Assembly (NCBI RefSeq): GCF_025370935.1
Contig: NC_133473.1
Coordinates: 19,578,625 to 19,642,624, forward strand
Length of the DNA stretch: 64,000 bases
Reading direction: 5' to 3'
Origin: Choristoneura fumiferana
Taxonomy: Eukaryota; Arthropoda; Insecta; Lepidoptera; Tortricidae
Shown: piece by piece, positions 52,901-62,455 of the stretch
Layout of the letters: each line of letters starts with the position of its first letter
How positions within the stretch are numbered: the stretch's first letter is position 1
Made by a program: the position numbers and the translations under genes
Notes under the pieces: model-generated
What the model was told of the DNA's origin: nothing
The model's database searches: none
Seen by the model: only the letters and a program-made list of their open reading frames with translations

Positions 52901-54011
52901 GCACATGAATTTCGAAAAACTCAGAGGTGCGAGCCGGGGTTTGAACCCACGACCCTCTGCTTGAGAGGCGATAGGTCAAACCACTAGGCCACCACGGCTT
53001 TCATCTGACTATACTTAAAAATAAACTAGCCTGATATTTTTCTAATGAAAAAAGGAGTTTAGCTATGTAAATAACCACAAACATGCCTCACATTTAATGT
53101 TTTTACTCTATTTTTTATTGACTGTAGCGACATCGTCAATAAACAGAATGAACCTACAAAATCATAAGTACCTAAATTTCAATCTGAGTTGCAAAAAAGT
53201 TTTATTTATTTTAATTTTCTTTTGTAATTGACTTATGCGTAAAATGTTATTTTTAATGCACGCTTCATCGCTGACTGATCTTGTTGCTAATTGAACTTGG
53301 ATAGTATTCTCAGCAAATCTACTCATTTCATTTGTACTAAATTTCAAATCAATTTGACGTTAATTTTGTTCATTTGACAAAAATGCCCAATTACGTTTGA
53401 TCTTGATTTAAAAAAGTAACAGTTCTTGTGAACGTGATTCCAATGATTTATTATCGTTCAGTACAAAAAGAAAATCGTCCACCATCAATTAAACATATAG
53501 AATTCGGCCCAAAAAATGTTTTTTTTTTTTAATGTAATTCTGCTGAATAATATCATGGAGTCATAACCAAATTTGTTTTCTTTTTAAAATTAATTTAGGC
53601 CGAATTTTGTTGAATTTTGCCTATTATAAATTAGGGCCAAAATTATATACACAATACCTTAGACTAAGGTAAATGTAGTGTGTTCATTTAATACAAATGG
53701 TCAATATTTTATGTCGACATCAAAGTCAACCATATGACAAGATTCCACTTCTAACGATATTACGAATGGATGGTTTTTCTTGTCGAATTTAAAATTGGCA
53801 CTTTTCGGACATATAATTTCGAGTTGTCCATTTGCCATCTGTACTCAATGACAGTATGTTTTTTTCTTAGGATGTTTCTTGTACTTTGATAATTTTGACA
53901 GATGATGAAGATGAATACGACGAAGACTATGAAGATGATGAAACATACGGATATGATGACAAAGACGAATCCAAGCGGAAGAGCCACAATGCAAAATACG
54001 GATCATACTAG
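49747..54011 (+). CDS. Gene 2: three-exon small acidic secreted protein
   Basis: Joining 49747-49957, 52434-52535 and 53902-54011 gives 423 bases, 140 codons plus TAG. All four splice sites follow GT-AG rules and both introns are phase 1. Layout: signal peptide 1-22 with likely cleavage before Q23 (N-A|Q-T-P-A-P); conserved block 41-62 shared with gene 1; Trp-containing basic stretch 71-84; I-x-K-I-V-G-G-G-V-N-D 85-95; acidic Tyr-rich tail 105-127 (16 of 23 Asp/Glu); basic S-K-R-K 128-131 and end Y-G-S-Y. No cysteine. Tyrosines 110, 114, 120 and 122 amid acids fit tyrosine-sulfation sites (inference). Family unknown; no function is assigned. Confidence 0.8.
50582..50728. repeat. Foldback MITE in gene 2 intron 1
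   Basis: Arms 50582-50649 and 50661-50728 are inverted copies (CTTTCCCGGCCCAGATAATA; CCAGTTTTTCGTGTACACAC) around an 11-base loop. Near-perfect hairpin. The two opposed 72-73 codon frames here are mirror artefacts. Confidence 0.8.
51331..51571 (+). mobile_element. Helitron-like element in gene 2 intron 1
   Basis: It starts TCCCACTTATATAATAAATG, contains GAACCGATTTAGATGGACTT and CCCGCGGGATAGCGATAAAC, and ends GCGGACGGAGTCGCGGGTAA then CGGCTAG before T: stem-loop plus CTAG, the Helitron 3' signature. Confidence 0.8.
51743..52362 (+). mobile_element. GGGTTCCG element, copy 3, in gene 2 intron 1
   Basis: From AGGGTTCCGAAGCCAAAATG to GTCCGACACGCTCTTGGCCG then GTTTTTTT. It aligns along its length with 8489-9117. 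It lies only ~70 bases upstream of exon 2. Confidence 0.8.
52434..52535 (+). CDS. Gene 2 exon 2
   Basis: Acceptor TGTTCAATAACAG|AAGCAG and donor GAATTAG|GTAAGT. The 102-base exon is open in only the frame dictated by exon 1 and supplies residues 71-105 (Q-A-E-W-R-P-Q ... V-E-L). The upstream pyrimidine tract is weak. Confidence 0.75.
52693..53003 (-). mobile_element. tRNA-derived SINE, family C, in gene 2 intron 2
   Basis: Full antisense copy: ATCATCATCATCCCAGCCTA, GCGGGCCCAGTGCGGATTGG, GGGGTTTGAACCCACGACCC (B box in antisense), TAGGCCACCACGGC. This is the most complete family C copy in the window. Confidence 0.85.
53902..54011 (+). CDS. Gene 2 exon 3, acidic tail
   Basis: Acceptor TTGATAATTTTGACAG at 53886-53901. 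The exon encodes D-D-E-D-E-Y-D-E-D-Y-E-D-D-E-T-Y-G-Y-D-D and ends K-Y-G-S-Y then TAG at 54009-54011. GAT/GAA-rich codons make it resemble a simple (GAT)n tract, but the in-phase acceptor and varied codons argue for real coding. Confidence 0.75.
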
Positions 54012-54189
54012 TGTATATATTAAATATATATAGTTATATTATTTAAATTTGATGAATACAATATTGATTTATTAAGATGTGTTGCGTGGTTAAAGCCTTA
54101 CTGAGACAAGCTTACAAGTTTGCCGCTTGCAGATCGCAAACAAGAATGAAAATGAAATCAAAAATATCTATATAAATATAAGTTTTAAT

Positions 54190-54195
54190 AATAAA
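54190..54195 (+). terminator. Candidate poly(A) signal of gene 2
   Basis: AATAAA 179 bases after the stop codon; the first perfect hexamer downstream. Cleavage would fall near 54205-54220. Confidence 0.45.
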
Positions 54196-55254
54196 AAAGC
54201 AAATTGGCCAGTTTGTAAAATAATTTAAATTTAATTTTTTTATTGTTTTATATATTTAAATACATAACAAAGTTCTACTTACCTGTTACATAGATATTTA
54301 ATCTAACAACAGTTACCAGAATTTTAGATGCGATTTTCAATATTATGAAAAAATATATGTAAGTATGTAAAACCTGAAAAAAAAAAGTTTGAAATCGTGC
54401 AATTAAAATTTTAACACCTCGTTGATTCATCTGATTCTAATAAAAGAAAGATGACTATTGTACCCCTGTTTTATTCAAGTTAGAATAGAATAGAAAAAAC
54501 TTCCATATCCACAACACAGAAATTTATTAGTTTCAAGTGAAGTCGCTTTATTACTTTTTTACTGCCAGTGAAAAGCATACAGTGACGATTCCACCTAAAA
54601 ACATCCTTAAACGAATTTAATAAGTACCAAGAATATTTTTCCTGTACCATCCTGTCCTTATAATGTAACTTGGCTATGCACGGGGATTATAGACAGTATA
54701 GCATTCTAAAATTTATCTCAAAATTCATGCAGGATCTCGTGTCCGCGTTTTAAGATATTCAAAGGTTACTTCGCTTCATACTCGTATTATGCTTTTGTCA
54801 ATATTTAGGTACATGTATGTATGCAGTGGACTGCTTTAGGCTGATTATGATGATGATGATGAGGTTCATGTATAATGTCTTACATTATGATATGTATTAC
54901 AAAATTGTAAATCTATAGTTCTTTCACAAATTTGGTCTTGATTATGCTTTTATATTGTAAACTATTTTGAAGTTAAAACACGTAGAGTGAGCAGGACACG
55001 ATCTTCTCGTTCACCTCTTATTCTTTATCTCGCGGGAATCCTGGGAAATCCTGAAAAAATTTTTAGTTCTTATTACTTGTATGCCAAATTTTCAATTTCT
55101 TATTCATAAGTACGGAGATAAATAGAACTAACCTAGAATTTGATTCTTACCAGCATAAAGCTTTACTAAGCCTCGCCGGGGCTCTAGAAGGCTAAATTAC
55201 TCTGTAAGTGTCTCTTAACGAGTGCTTTGTAAAGAACGTGAACAGCACTGAATT
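54196..55254. other. Downstream of gene 2, no gene seen
   Basis: AT-rich. A LINE tail scrap GCAGTGGACTGCTTTAGGCT then GATTATGATGATGATGATGA is visible at 54824-54862. Confidence 0.45.
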
Positions 55255-55345
55255 AGAAAGAAAAGAAAGAAAGAAAATACATTTTTTCACAACACAAGAC
55301 ACAACAATATTATTAAGTACAAATTAGAAAAATTCTATGATTGCC
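55255..55345 (-). mobile_element. LINE 3' tail, short fragment
   Basis: AAAGAAAAGAAAGAAAGAAA then ATACATTTTTTCACAACACA then AGACACAACAATATTATTAA matches 5190-5290. Confidence 0.45.
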
Positions 55346-55854
55346 ATATACAGTGAACGAAATGCATAGTGACATTATTGTTACAAAGATCACGACACAA
55401 AATATTATTAGGTCCTGTGTAAAGGTTTAAAATAGGTTAGATAGCTTATACTTGGCCTGGATAGGAATTTAGCTAAATGTAAACAAAACAACGTCAATTT
55501 GGCGTCTTAAATATTGAAATTCTCCCATTAAACCATCTAAACATTTACATTTCTGTATTGAATAACATTACTTTGGTTTGTATTACAACGATACCAAGTA
55601 AGATAATTAAAATGTTAAAAAGCCATGAATGTATCAAATCTGGCAGCTGGAGTTTGTTAACATTTAGTTAAATACCTATCCAAACCAAGTATATATAGCT
55701 TCTTTGACATTGTCTCGCTTATCGTTCTTGTGTAAAATGTTCATTATGAGTCTTATATATCATTTATTATGTTCTCAGAAATTATGCAGTTTGTTGTTAG
55801 GTACCTAATTGAAAATTGGCACGAAGCGGTTTGCTTAATTTTTCATAATGATAA

Positions 55855-56025
55855 ATGCTACGGAATGGAAATTCGCTCCCGTCGTCTGTATTTTCGGATA
55901 AATACAATCTAGGGCTCTTCAAGGCTTAAGTGAAAAGGCTGTTACTTAACCAGTGCGATAAACCTTTTCCTCATCAGCACTCAACATCAGGTGAGATAGG
56001 AGTCAAATAGGAAAATGAATCAATA
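55855..56025 (+). mobile_element. LINE 3' end (GTCGTCTGTATTTTC family)
   Basis: CCCGTCGTCTGTATTTTCGG, ATAAATACAATCTAGGGCTC, TTCAAGGCTTAAGTGAAAAG, TCATCAGCACTCAACATCAG then GTGAGATAGGAGTC. Sense counterpart of 27186-27345; its end is comparable with 2713-2925. Confidence 0.65.
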
Positions 56026-57256
56026 AGCCGGCGATAAGTAGCTTCAGTTACTAAGTAATAAAAAAACTTGTAAAAAATGTCATTGAAGTACCTATAAATA
56101 ACAATAGCAAAGAATATTATTGTGACGTCGTTATAGCCAAATCTGCTGACAATATTTCCTTAAATACGAACGTACGTTGATTTATGCATCCAATAACAAT
56201 ACTGAATCCAAACATGATTAATTCAAATATCTCAATAACAAAACGACATTACTTCGCCTTTCGTATCTGTACCAAATGAATATTTAATCTTCAAAATCTC
56301 AAATCTTCAAAGCGATGACAATGAGCTAGGACATGATGAGAATGCTTTGCCGTCCTTTTTGGGAACTAATAAATAATTTTCGCATCCCCCTCGGGAGTCC
56401 CCTGCTGTGGAACCAAAGGCGTCGGCGTTTGATGTTTTAAAAGCTACTTCATAAGTGTTCTCCCCGACCACATGATTAGGAGGCAGTTAGGGGGGACGTG
56501 AAAGCAATCTATTAGGAGATGAATTTTAAATGACGTTATTGGACCTAATGACGTCTGGGATTCGGAAAATGAGATTGGCTCTGCGGTTGCGAGTGTGTGC
56601 AATTTAATTGCTGCTTTGCATATCGGAGGTTTTGATGAGAAGTTTGAGTTGTAAGTAGCGTGTGGGATTAAGCTTGTGACATTTGATTGTTTTTATAAAC
56701 TTCAGTCAATCATCTGAAAATTCCACAGAAATAGATAAAATCGACGCAATTTCCTTACGTTCTAAATATCATGACTATTATAATTTACTAATAATTATAA
56801 ATGCGATTGTATGTACGTTTTATTGTGACGCTTTATCGCGTAAAATTTTCAACCTATCGTGATGAAATTAGGTACCTATGGAGATAAATTTGACACCGTG
56901 AAAAATACACAGTATAATAATTATTCCAAAGTCGCTGACAGCAGCTAATTTTATCATTTCATTTTTATTATCAATCTAAATATGGTTTGTTAACAAAAAT
57001 AAATGCAGGTGTTTCTTAACGTTGATAGTTTAAACTTATACTACGCTCAATAATTACATTTTGATTAGGTACCTCACTCGGAACGCTAGTCCAAATTACC
57101 TCTGAAATAAACTCCATTTGGACCGCCATTCGAGTGGCGCAGTGCTTTGTGAATTTTTCGTGCAAAGAGAGGGTAGTCCTTAATGAGCGTACTTGAAAAC
57201 AAAGCCTCAGGTACTAGCAGTTTGGCTCATAGCGTTTCGGTGACCAGACTTGTGGA
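56026..57256. other. Intergenic, no gene seen
   Basis: A short 5' Helitron scrap (ACTAATAATTATAAATGCGA at about 56788) and less AT-rich patches at 56370-56620 without a frame. Confidence 0.4.
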
Positions 57257-57399
57257 TTAAAGGGGACATGGAGGCCAGTTAGAATTTCTGAGGAATAAAT
57301 TGATATCTACTGAATACTGATATAGAAATGCATGATGCAGACGGCGAATCGGGAAACGCGTCGATGAAGATGATGATAATAATAATATAGAAACGCGAA

Positions 57400-57850
57400 A
57401 ATATAATGAATGATAGAATCGAAGAATATGCTGGTTGAGGTGGCAATGGGTAAGCCACATTATTCGAAGAACAGATACCCGTTGAGGAAGCAAAGTTTTC
57501 GAATGGCTTCCAAGAACTGGCAGACGTAGCGATGGCCGGCCCACCACTGGATGGATTGACAACATCGTGTCGTTCATTGTGGCGTTCGAAAGGTGAGTGA
57601 ACGTTTTCCAGCTGATAATAAAGAGGATGATGGTAATGGGAAGGCCACAGCTCGAAGAACGAATAAGATAACCGTTGGGGAAGAAATATTTTCGAGTGGT
57701 TACCACGAATTAAAAGACGCAGCCAAAGCGTGAACAAGACTTTCACAAAGTGAACTGCCCACCTTGCAAGAGTGGGAAAACGATGTATGCAAGTGGCGAA
57801 TTGCCGTTCATTGTAGGCGTTCCAAGGGAGAGAATTTCACTCAGCTTATC
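57400..57850 (+). mobile_element. LINE C-terminal region, tandemly duplicated
   Basis: Two successive decayed units (57440-57590 and 57630-57840) each show the order AAGCCAC..TTCGAAGAAC, TACCCGTTGAGGAAG / AACCGTTGGGGAAG, TTTTCGAATGGCTTCC / TTTTCGAGTGGTTACC, then CGTTCATTGTGGCG / CGTTCATTGTAGGC. Together they resemble 59505-59730. The two long minus frames (149 and 155 codons) are antisense shadows of these repeats. Confidence 0.6.
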
Positions 57851-57871
57851 TCTTCAAACTATGGAAAGTAA

Positions 57872-58188
57872 TCCTTCTAATTTATAAAGTTGTTACCCCT
57901 TCACACTAAAACGGCCAGACGGATTTTAATTAAATTTGGTATTATTTAGTAAAAATCTGGACATCGAAAATAACACATAGGCTTCTATTTATCCCGATAA
58001 TTCCACAGGATCGGCATGAAGTCTCGAAATTTCAACCGCTGGACTTAAAGTCACATAATTCGGCACAGTTCTTTTAAAATTCAACGTCAATGAAGACAAC
58101 GATTTATTTTTTGGGTATTCCCATGGGAATTAAGAGATGATGATGATGTTGATGATGAATGTTTAAGTGTGCGATGCCGCGGCTTAAT
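57872..58188 (+). mobile_element. Helitron-like element, variant body
   Basis: It starts TCCTTCTAATTTATAAAGTT and contains CACTAAAACGGCCAGACGGA, CAATGAAGACAACGATTTAT, and ends AAGTGTGCGATGCCGCGGCT. It matches the 40485 element. A GATGATGATGTTGATGATGA tract interrupts the 3' part. Confidence 0.65.
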
Positions 58189-58734
58189 ACTAATATTTAA
58201 AAAGCATACATAATAACTAACAAAAAACCAGATTTATCCCAGCAAAACGGTACACAATGGTCGCCCTACGCGTGGCAGCCGTTGTCTTTGATATCTGAAG
58301 CGCACTCTATGAGGGGCTCAGAGATCTTGACGTTCGATGTTTTAAATCCAGCTTTATTTTTACACGTAAACACTTATTGTTTACTTTCAGTATATAATGT
58401 AACATGTTTTCTAAATGATGCTATGAAAAAGTTATTTTTGGAACAAAATATTCGTGTGTAGATCTGCTAATTTATTGAATCATGCCTTACTTTCCGGAGG
58501 TATGAATAAATATAAATATGACGGGATAATTCCCAGGAGTAAGTTGTGTTAGTAAGCAAGTAATTAATATAATTAAAGATTTTTGTTTTTTTATAATTTT
58601 TTTTTATAGTAACATCTTAGATATATTTAGTTAAGGTTTCTTAGGTAAGTTTTCTTTGTCTTCTTCTTATTAGTTTTATTTTATTTAAATCATTGAATTT
58701 AAATTACATTTAATAAAGAATTAAAATTCATTAT
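58189..58734. other. Intergenic, no gene seen
   Basis: No recognised repeat or coding signature. Confidence 0.4.
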
Positions 58735-58895
58735 ATAGATAGATACATACTTAAATACATATTAAACACCCAAGACCCGAGAACAAACATTCGTATTTTT
58801 CATACAAATATCTGCCCCGACACGGGAATCGAACCCGGGACCTCAAGCTTCGTAGTCAGGTTCTCTAACCACTTGGCCATCTGTTCGTCTATAGG
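58735..58895 (-). mobile_element. tRNA-derived SINE, family A, 3' truncated
   Basis: TTAAACACCCAAGACCCGAG, CGACACGGGAATCGAACCCG then GGACCTCAAGC (antisense B box), CTAACCACTTGGCCATCTGT. The tRNA-like half is well preserved; the far 3' body is missing. Confidence 0.8.
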
Positions 58896-58924
58896 TATAT
58901 ATCAATAAACTATGAACAAGTATT

Positions 58925-59020
58925 TGCTTGGTGCTCTGAGGATGAACTCTGGTTGAGTTCGAATCGCTTCAGTGTAGTGTGGTAGTGGTGGTGATAGTTG
59001 GGTTTGAGTGAACCCACATA
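58925..59020 (+). repeat. Dispersed repeat (GAACTCTGGTTGAGTTCGAA)
   Basis: GATGAACTCTGGTTGAGTTC then GAATCGCTTCAGTGTAGTGT then GGTAGTGGTGGTGATAG; second copy of the 12848 repeat. Strand nominal. Confidence 0.5.
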
Positions 59021-59094
59021 GGACACATAATTACCACTTAGTAGATGACATGAGTCTAGGTTTAGGCAGTAAGTCTAGGTTTATTAGACTAGAT

Positions 59095-59217
59095 TAGACT
59101 TGCAAGAAAAACCGTGCAAGTTGTATTACATTGCGAGGCCGTAAAGCCAACGAGCATGTAGTGGTCAATCGAGCGCCGCAATGTAATGCAACTTGCACGA
59201 TTTTTCTTGCAAGTCTA
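59095..59217. repeat. Foldback MITE, 41 bp arms
   Basis: Arms 59095-59135 and 59177-59217 are inverted copies (TAGACTTGCAAGAAAAACCG; AAGTTGTATTACATTGCG). Loop of 41 bases. One arm also occurs alone at 32806-32856. Confidence 0.75.
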
Positions 59218-59264
59218 AACTGGGCCTTACGGTGATGGATGAATACTTGCACAAATCTGTGAAG

Positions 59265-59405
59265 CATTTTAATGGTGTTTGTGAATTTCCCAATTTAGAC
59301 CCACGTGGGAACTCGGCCCAAATCCTTTAATTTTGAGTGGAGGCCTGTACAGCAGTGAGACGTATATAGCCTACGGCGATGGTGACGACAAACTATAGAC
59401 TATTA
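59265..59405 (+). mobile_element. SINE family C, 3' half
   Basis: GTGTTTGTGAATTTCCCAAT, CCCACGTGGGAACTCGGCCC, GGAGGCCTGTACAGCAGTGA then GACGTATATAGCCTACGG. The tRNA-like head is missing. Confidence 0.65.
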
Positions 59406-59504
59406 TGGATTTAACAGGTGTAATGGAAAACTCTTCTACGAGCCCTATGTCCGTAGTGAGGGATAACAGGATCACATCATCATCATCATCAAAGGGGTAT
59501 TAAC

Positions 59505-59730
59505 CTGGGGCAGATAACCGTTGGGGAAGAAAAGTCCTCGAGTGGCGACCACGAACCGGAAGACGAAGCGTTGGCAGGCCTTCCACCAGGTGGACTGACG
59601 AAATCGTGAGAGTTGCGGAAAACCGGTGGATTCAATTGGCGAGTTGTCGTTCATTGTTGCGTTCAAAGGGGGAGGCTTTGTTCAGCAATGGACGTCTTAC
59701 GGCTGATGATGATGATGATGATGATGAAAG
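59505..59730 (+). pseudogene. LINE C-terminal coding remnant and (GAT)n tail
   Basis: The plus frame from 59540 reads VLEWRPRTGRRSVGRPSTRW then TDEIVRVAENRWIQLASCRS with the typical W-R-P-R-x-G-R-R-S-V-G-R-P-x-x-R-W-T-D motif. It then slips before the usual V-Q-Q-W and ends in (GAT)8. A near-intact C-terminus of a dead LINE. Confidence 0.8.
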
Positions 59731-60007
59731 CGGTATTGGCAAATAAATTGCTATCAATGTCGCAAACACATTTGGAGCGTGGCAGTAGGCTAGGCGCAAT
59801 GAAATCAGTGCCTAGTGCAATAGCTTACTTTTATTTTAGTGTTATTGCGATACCAGGCGAGCTGAGCACGCCACCTGCTCCTGATAGGGTTATATGACAC
59901 ACGGGTCGATATAACAACGGAATAGTACTTAACACGTTCTCTATCCCCATATAAAACTGTTTTCAAAATCACACTTACTCGTCGTGTGATTCTACTTTGG
60001 GGACAGT

Positions 60008-60165
60008 TTGAAAGAAAGAAAGAAAGAAAGAAACATTTATTCACTATTTGCAAAAACTTACAGCACATGTTGAGCACTTACAGCGAGTTGTCGTTCATTG
60101 TGGCGTTCTAAGGGGGAGGCCTTTGTCCAGCAGTGGACGTCTTCGGGCTGATGATGATGATGATT
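60008..60165. mobile_element. (GAAA)n LINE tail plus a second LINE end
   Basis: 60008-60060: GAAAGAAAGAAAGAAAGAAA then CATTTATTCAC (antisense tail as at 21500). 60084-60160: GCGAGTTGTCGTTCATTGTG, GCCTTTGTCCAGCAGTGGAC then GTCTTCGGGCTGATGATGAT (sense tail of the 59505 type). Two scraps side by side. Confidence 0.6.
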
Positions 60166-60249
60166 GATGACAGCACATTTGAAGCGGTCGACCCATAGTG
60201 GAAGCACGGACTCTTGAAAAAAAAAACTTCTTTCTCTAAGATAGGAGGC

Positions 60250-60482
60250 ATCATTTTGCTCGCTAATCCTGCCGTGAAGCAGCAGTGCTTGCACTGTTGT
60301 GTTTCGGCGTGGAGAGTAAGACAGCCGGTGAAATTACTGGCACTTGAGGTATCCCATCTTAGGCCTGTAGGTTGGCAACGCATCTGCAATCCCCCTGGTG
60401 TTGCAGGTGTCTATGGGCGGTGGTAATCTCTTACCATCAGGAGACCCACCTGCTCGTTTGCCATCCAAACGAATAAAAAAAA
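60250..60482 (+). mobile_element. Short retroelement, TGCAGGTGGTAGGACC family, 5' truncated
   Basis: It begins at TTGCTCGCTAATCCTGCCGT, ~50 bases into the unit (no hairpin), and runs to CGAATAAAAAAAA. Confidence 0.75.
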
Positions 60483-61238
60483 TCCGGACAAGGAAGGTGG
60501 AAGGTGTGGGCAAGCCACTATTCAAAGTTAAGGTCAGAATGTCTTAATTTAATTTAGGCTATGTAAGCACGTATTATGTATAATCTAAAACCGGTTCGGA
60601 AAACCTATGTACTCGTAATTCGAATCCAATGGAATTAAGCAATCTGGTAAACTAATGTGGTAACTGACATTGACACCGACTTGTCTATGGCCCTAGTGAT
60701 GTGAATGCACTTTAAGATACTTCAATCAGCATTGAATAATTGGTTCGATCAACTTTTTCTTGTTTGTTATTCTGTCCCGTTGTCCAAGAGACAAAAGTGA
60801 TAGAGTTTCTTAAAAAAACTGTTATGATATATGCTACTAATGTGCTCAGGAGATTGTCCATTAAATATTGGGCTTGTACCTACGTCAAAAATATACGCTC
60901 TATGAATTATAACCACAGAAAACATGGAGAAACTCATGGTTTTAAAGAGTTGTTCAGGGGACGTAACCATGGCAACGCGGTACAGGGAAAAGTTGATCGA
61001 CCCAATTATTTTAAATTTATTAATATTTCATTATTTAAGTATTTATTATTTTTATGTTTATAGTTATGATAAAATAGTAGCAAAATTAACATAAGTACAA
61101 GTTTATTTATATATAATCGCTTTTTTTTATAAATAGCTTCTGAGTTCTGTCCAATGAGGCAAAGAGTCAGAATGGCGGGTGTACCATTATAAATATTATA
61201 AAAATACAACTATACAAAAAATACTCAAAATGTACTAT
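60483..61238. other. Intergenic, no supported gene
   Basis: Contains a 107-codon plus frame (60740-61063) with overlapping minus frame and no domain. The block CACAGAAAACATGGAGAAAC ... CATGGCAACGCGGTACAGGG is probably part of a dispersed repeat. Confidence 0.35.
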
Positions 61239-61490
61239 TTAGTTCATCATCATCATCACCATCATGTCAACCGAAAGACGTCCACTGCTGGACATAGGCC
61301 TCCCCCAAGGCTCTCCACTCCGGTCTTGTGCTTTTCGCATCCACCGCGATCCCGCGATCTTAACCAGGTCGTCGCTCCATCTTGTTGGAGGCCTACCGAC
61401 AGCTCGTCTCCCGGTCAGCGGACGCCATTCGAGAACCTTTTGACCCCATCGGCCATCAGTCCTGCGAGCAACTTCGCGCGTACTATTTAG
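61239..61490 (-). pseudogene. LINE C-terminal coding remnant, antisense
   Basis: The minus frame reads EVARRTDGRWGQKVLEWRPL then TGRRAVGRPPTRWSDDLVKI then AGSRWMRKAQDRSGEPWGRP, the well-known LINE end, then slips before VQQW. The tail is GATGATGATG in minus orientation. Best preserved copy of the subfamily also at 24358-24540. Confidence 0.8.
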
Positions 61491-62220
61491 TTCATACTTT
61501 AAAAATAATCGTAGCATAGTATACATGAAGTTATTACAATATGGAGGTACACCAGCCGTCCTGAATGTCAGGGCGGCGGGCGTATGCGGTATACACTACA
61601 TACAGAAAACCATATGAACCTACTCGTATTGATTATTGACAAATGCTATAACTCGAATTACCAGTCACCCTGTATATGTGGCATATATGTGCTATCATGT
61701 AGAACGTGACTCTTTCAACTTATAGAACCGCGATATCTCAGGAATGGTAATTCTTAGAAAAAAGGTTGATTCAATCAAATAATTAATTTTGTAGGTACAG
61801 CACTAAAATCCAGAGACTAAACAGACTTCGGTGAGTCAAAAATGATAATGTCAATTTGACAAATATAATGAATTTTCGTCTTCCAATTAATTCAAAAAAA
61901 TAAAGATATTTACACAATTATTGAATGATACAACGATTGTTAAAAACAGTGGTGGGTTCATTGAGATGTGAATATGATCGGGATTGGCGTTCAAATGTAA
62001 GTTTTGTTTACGCGATTATTTAATTCCATTGAATTCGAATATTATAGAAAATAACCCGATAGTAGACTCAATGAGGTAGGTTAATATAAAAAAAAAACTA
62101 GTATTACCACGTATTACCTACTAAACTAGTGCAAACTAGGGGCAACTTTAAACCTGTTAAGAGAAATTTGGAATATTTATTATTGTATTTAATTCTGAAT
62201 TAATTATTAGTAGGTTTACC
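61491..62220. other. Intergenic, no gene seen
   Basis: No recognised repeat or coding signature. Confidence 0.45.
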
Positions 62221-62455
62221 AAAAAGCCGTGGTGGCCTTTTCGCCTCTCAAGCAGAGGGTTTTAACCTCTGAGTTTTTAATGTTTTTTTTTTACCACGAG
62301 CTTTTTCGTTAAATGCGACGCGATGGTGTGTGTGAAGTTCCCAATCCGCAGTGGGCCCGCGTGGGAACTTTGGCCCAAGCCCTCTTGTTCTGAGAGGAGG
62401 CCTGTGCCCAGCAGTGGGACGTATATAGGCTGGGATGATGATGATGATGATGTTT
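62221..62455 (+). mobile_element. tRNA-derived SINE, family C
   Basis: AAAGCCGTGGTGGCCTTTTC then GCCTCTCAAGCAGAGGGTTT (A and decayed B box), GTGTGTGAAGTTCCCAATCC, GTGGGCCCGCGTGGGAACTT, AGGCCTGTGCCCAGCAGTGG, GATGATGATGATGATGATGT. A poly(T) stretch at 62282-62290 lies within. Confidence 0.8.

Noticed and set aside
57257..57746. Overlapping 149- and 155-codon minus-strand frames
   Set aside because: They are antisense to decayed LINE 3' units; the sense strand explains the sequence better.
60740..61063. 107-codon plus-strand frame
   Set aside because: The composition changes along the frame, there is an overlapping antisense frame, and no recognisable motif; probably a dispersed repeat.
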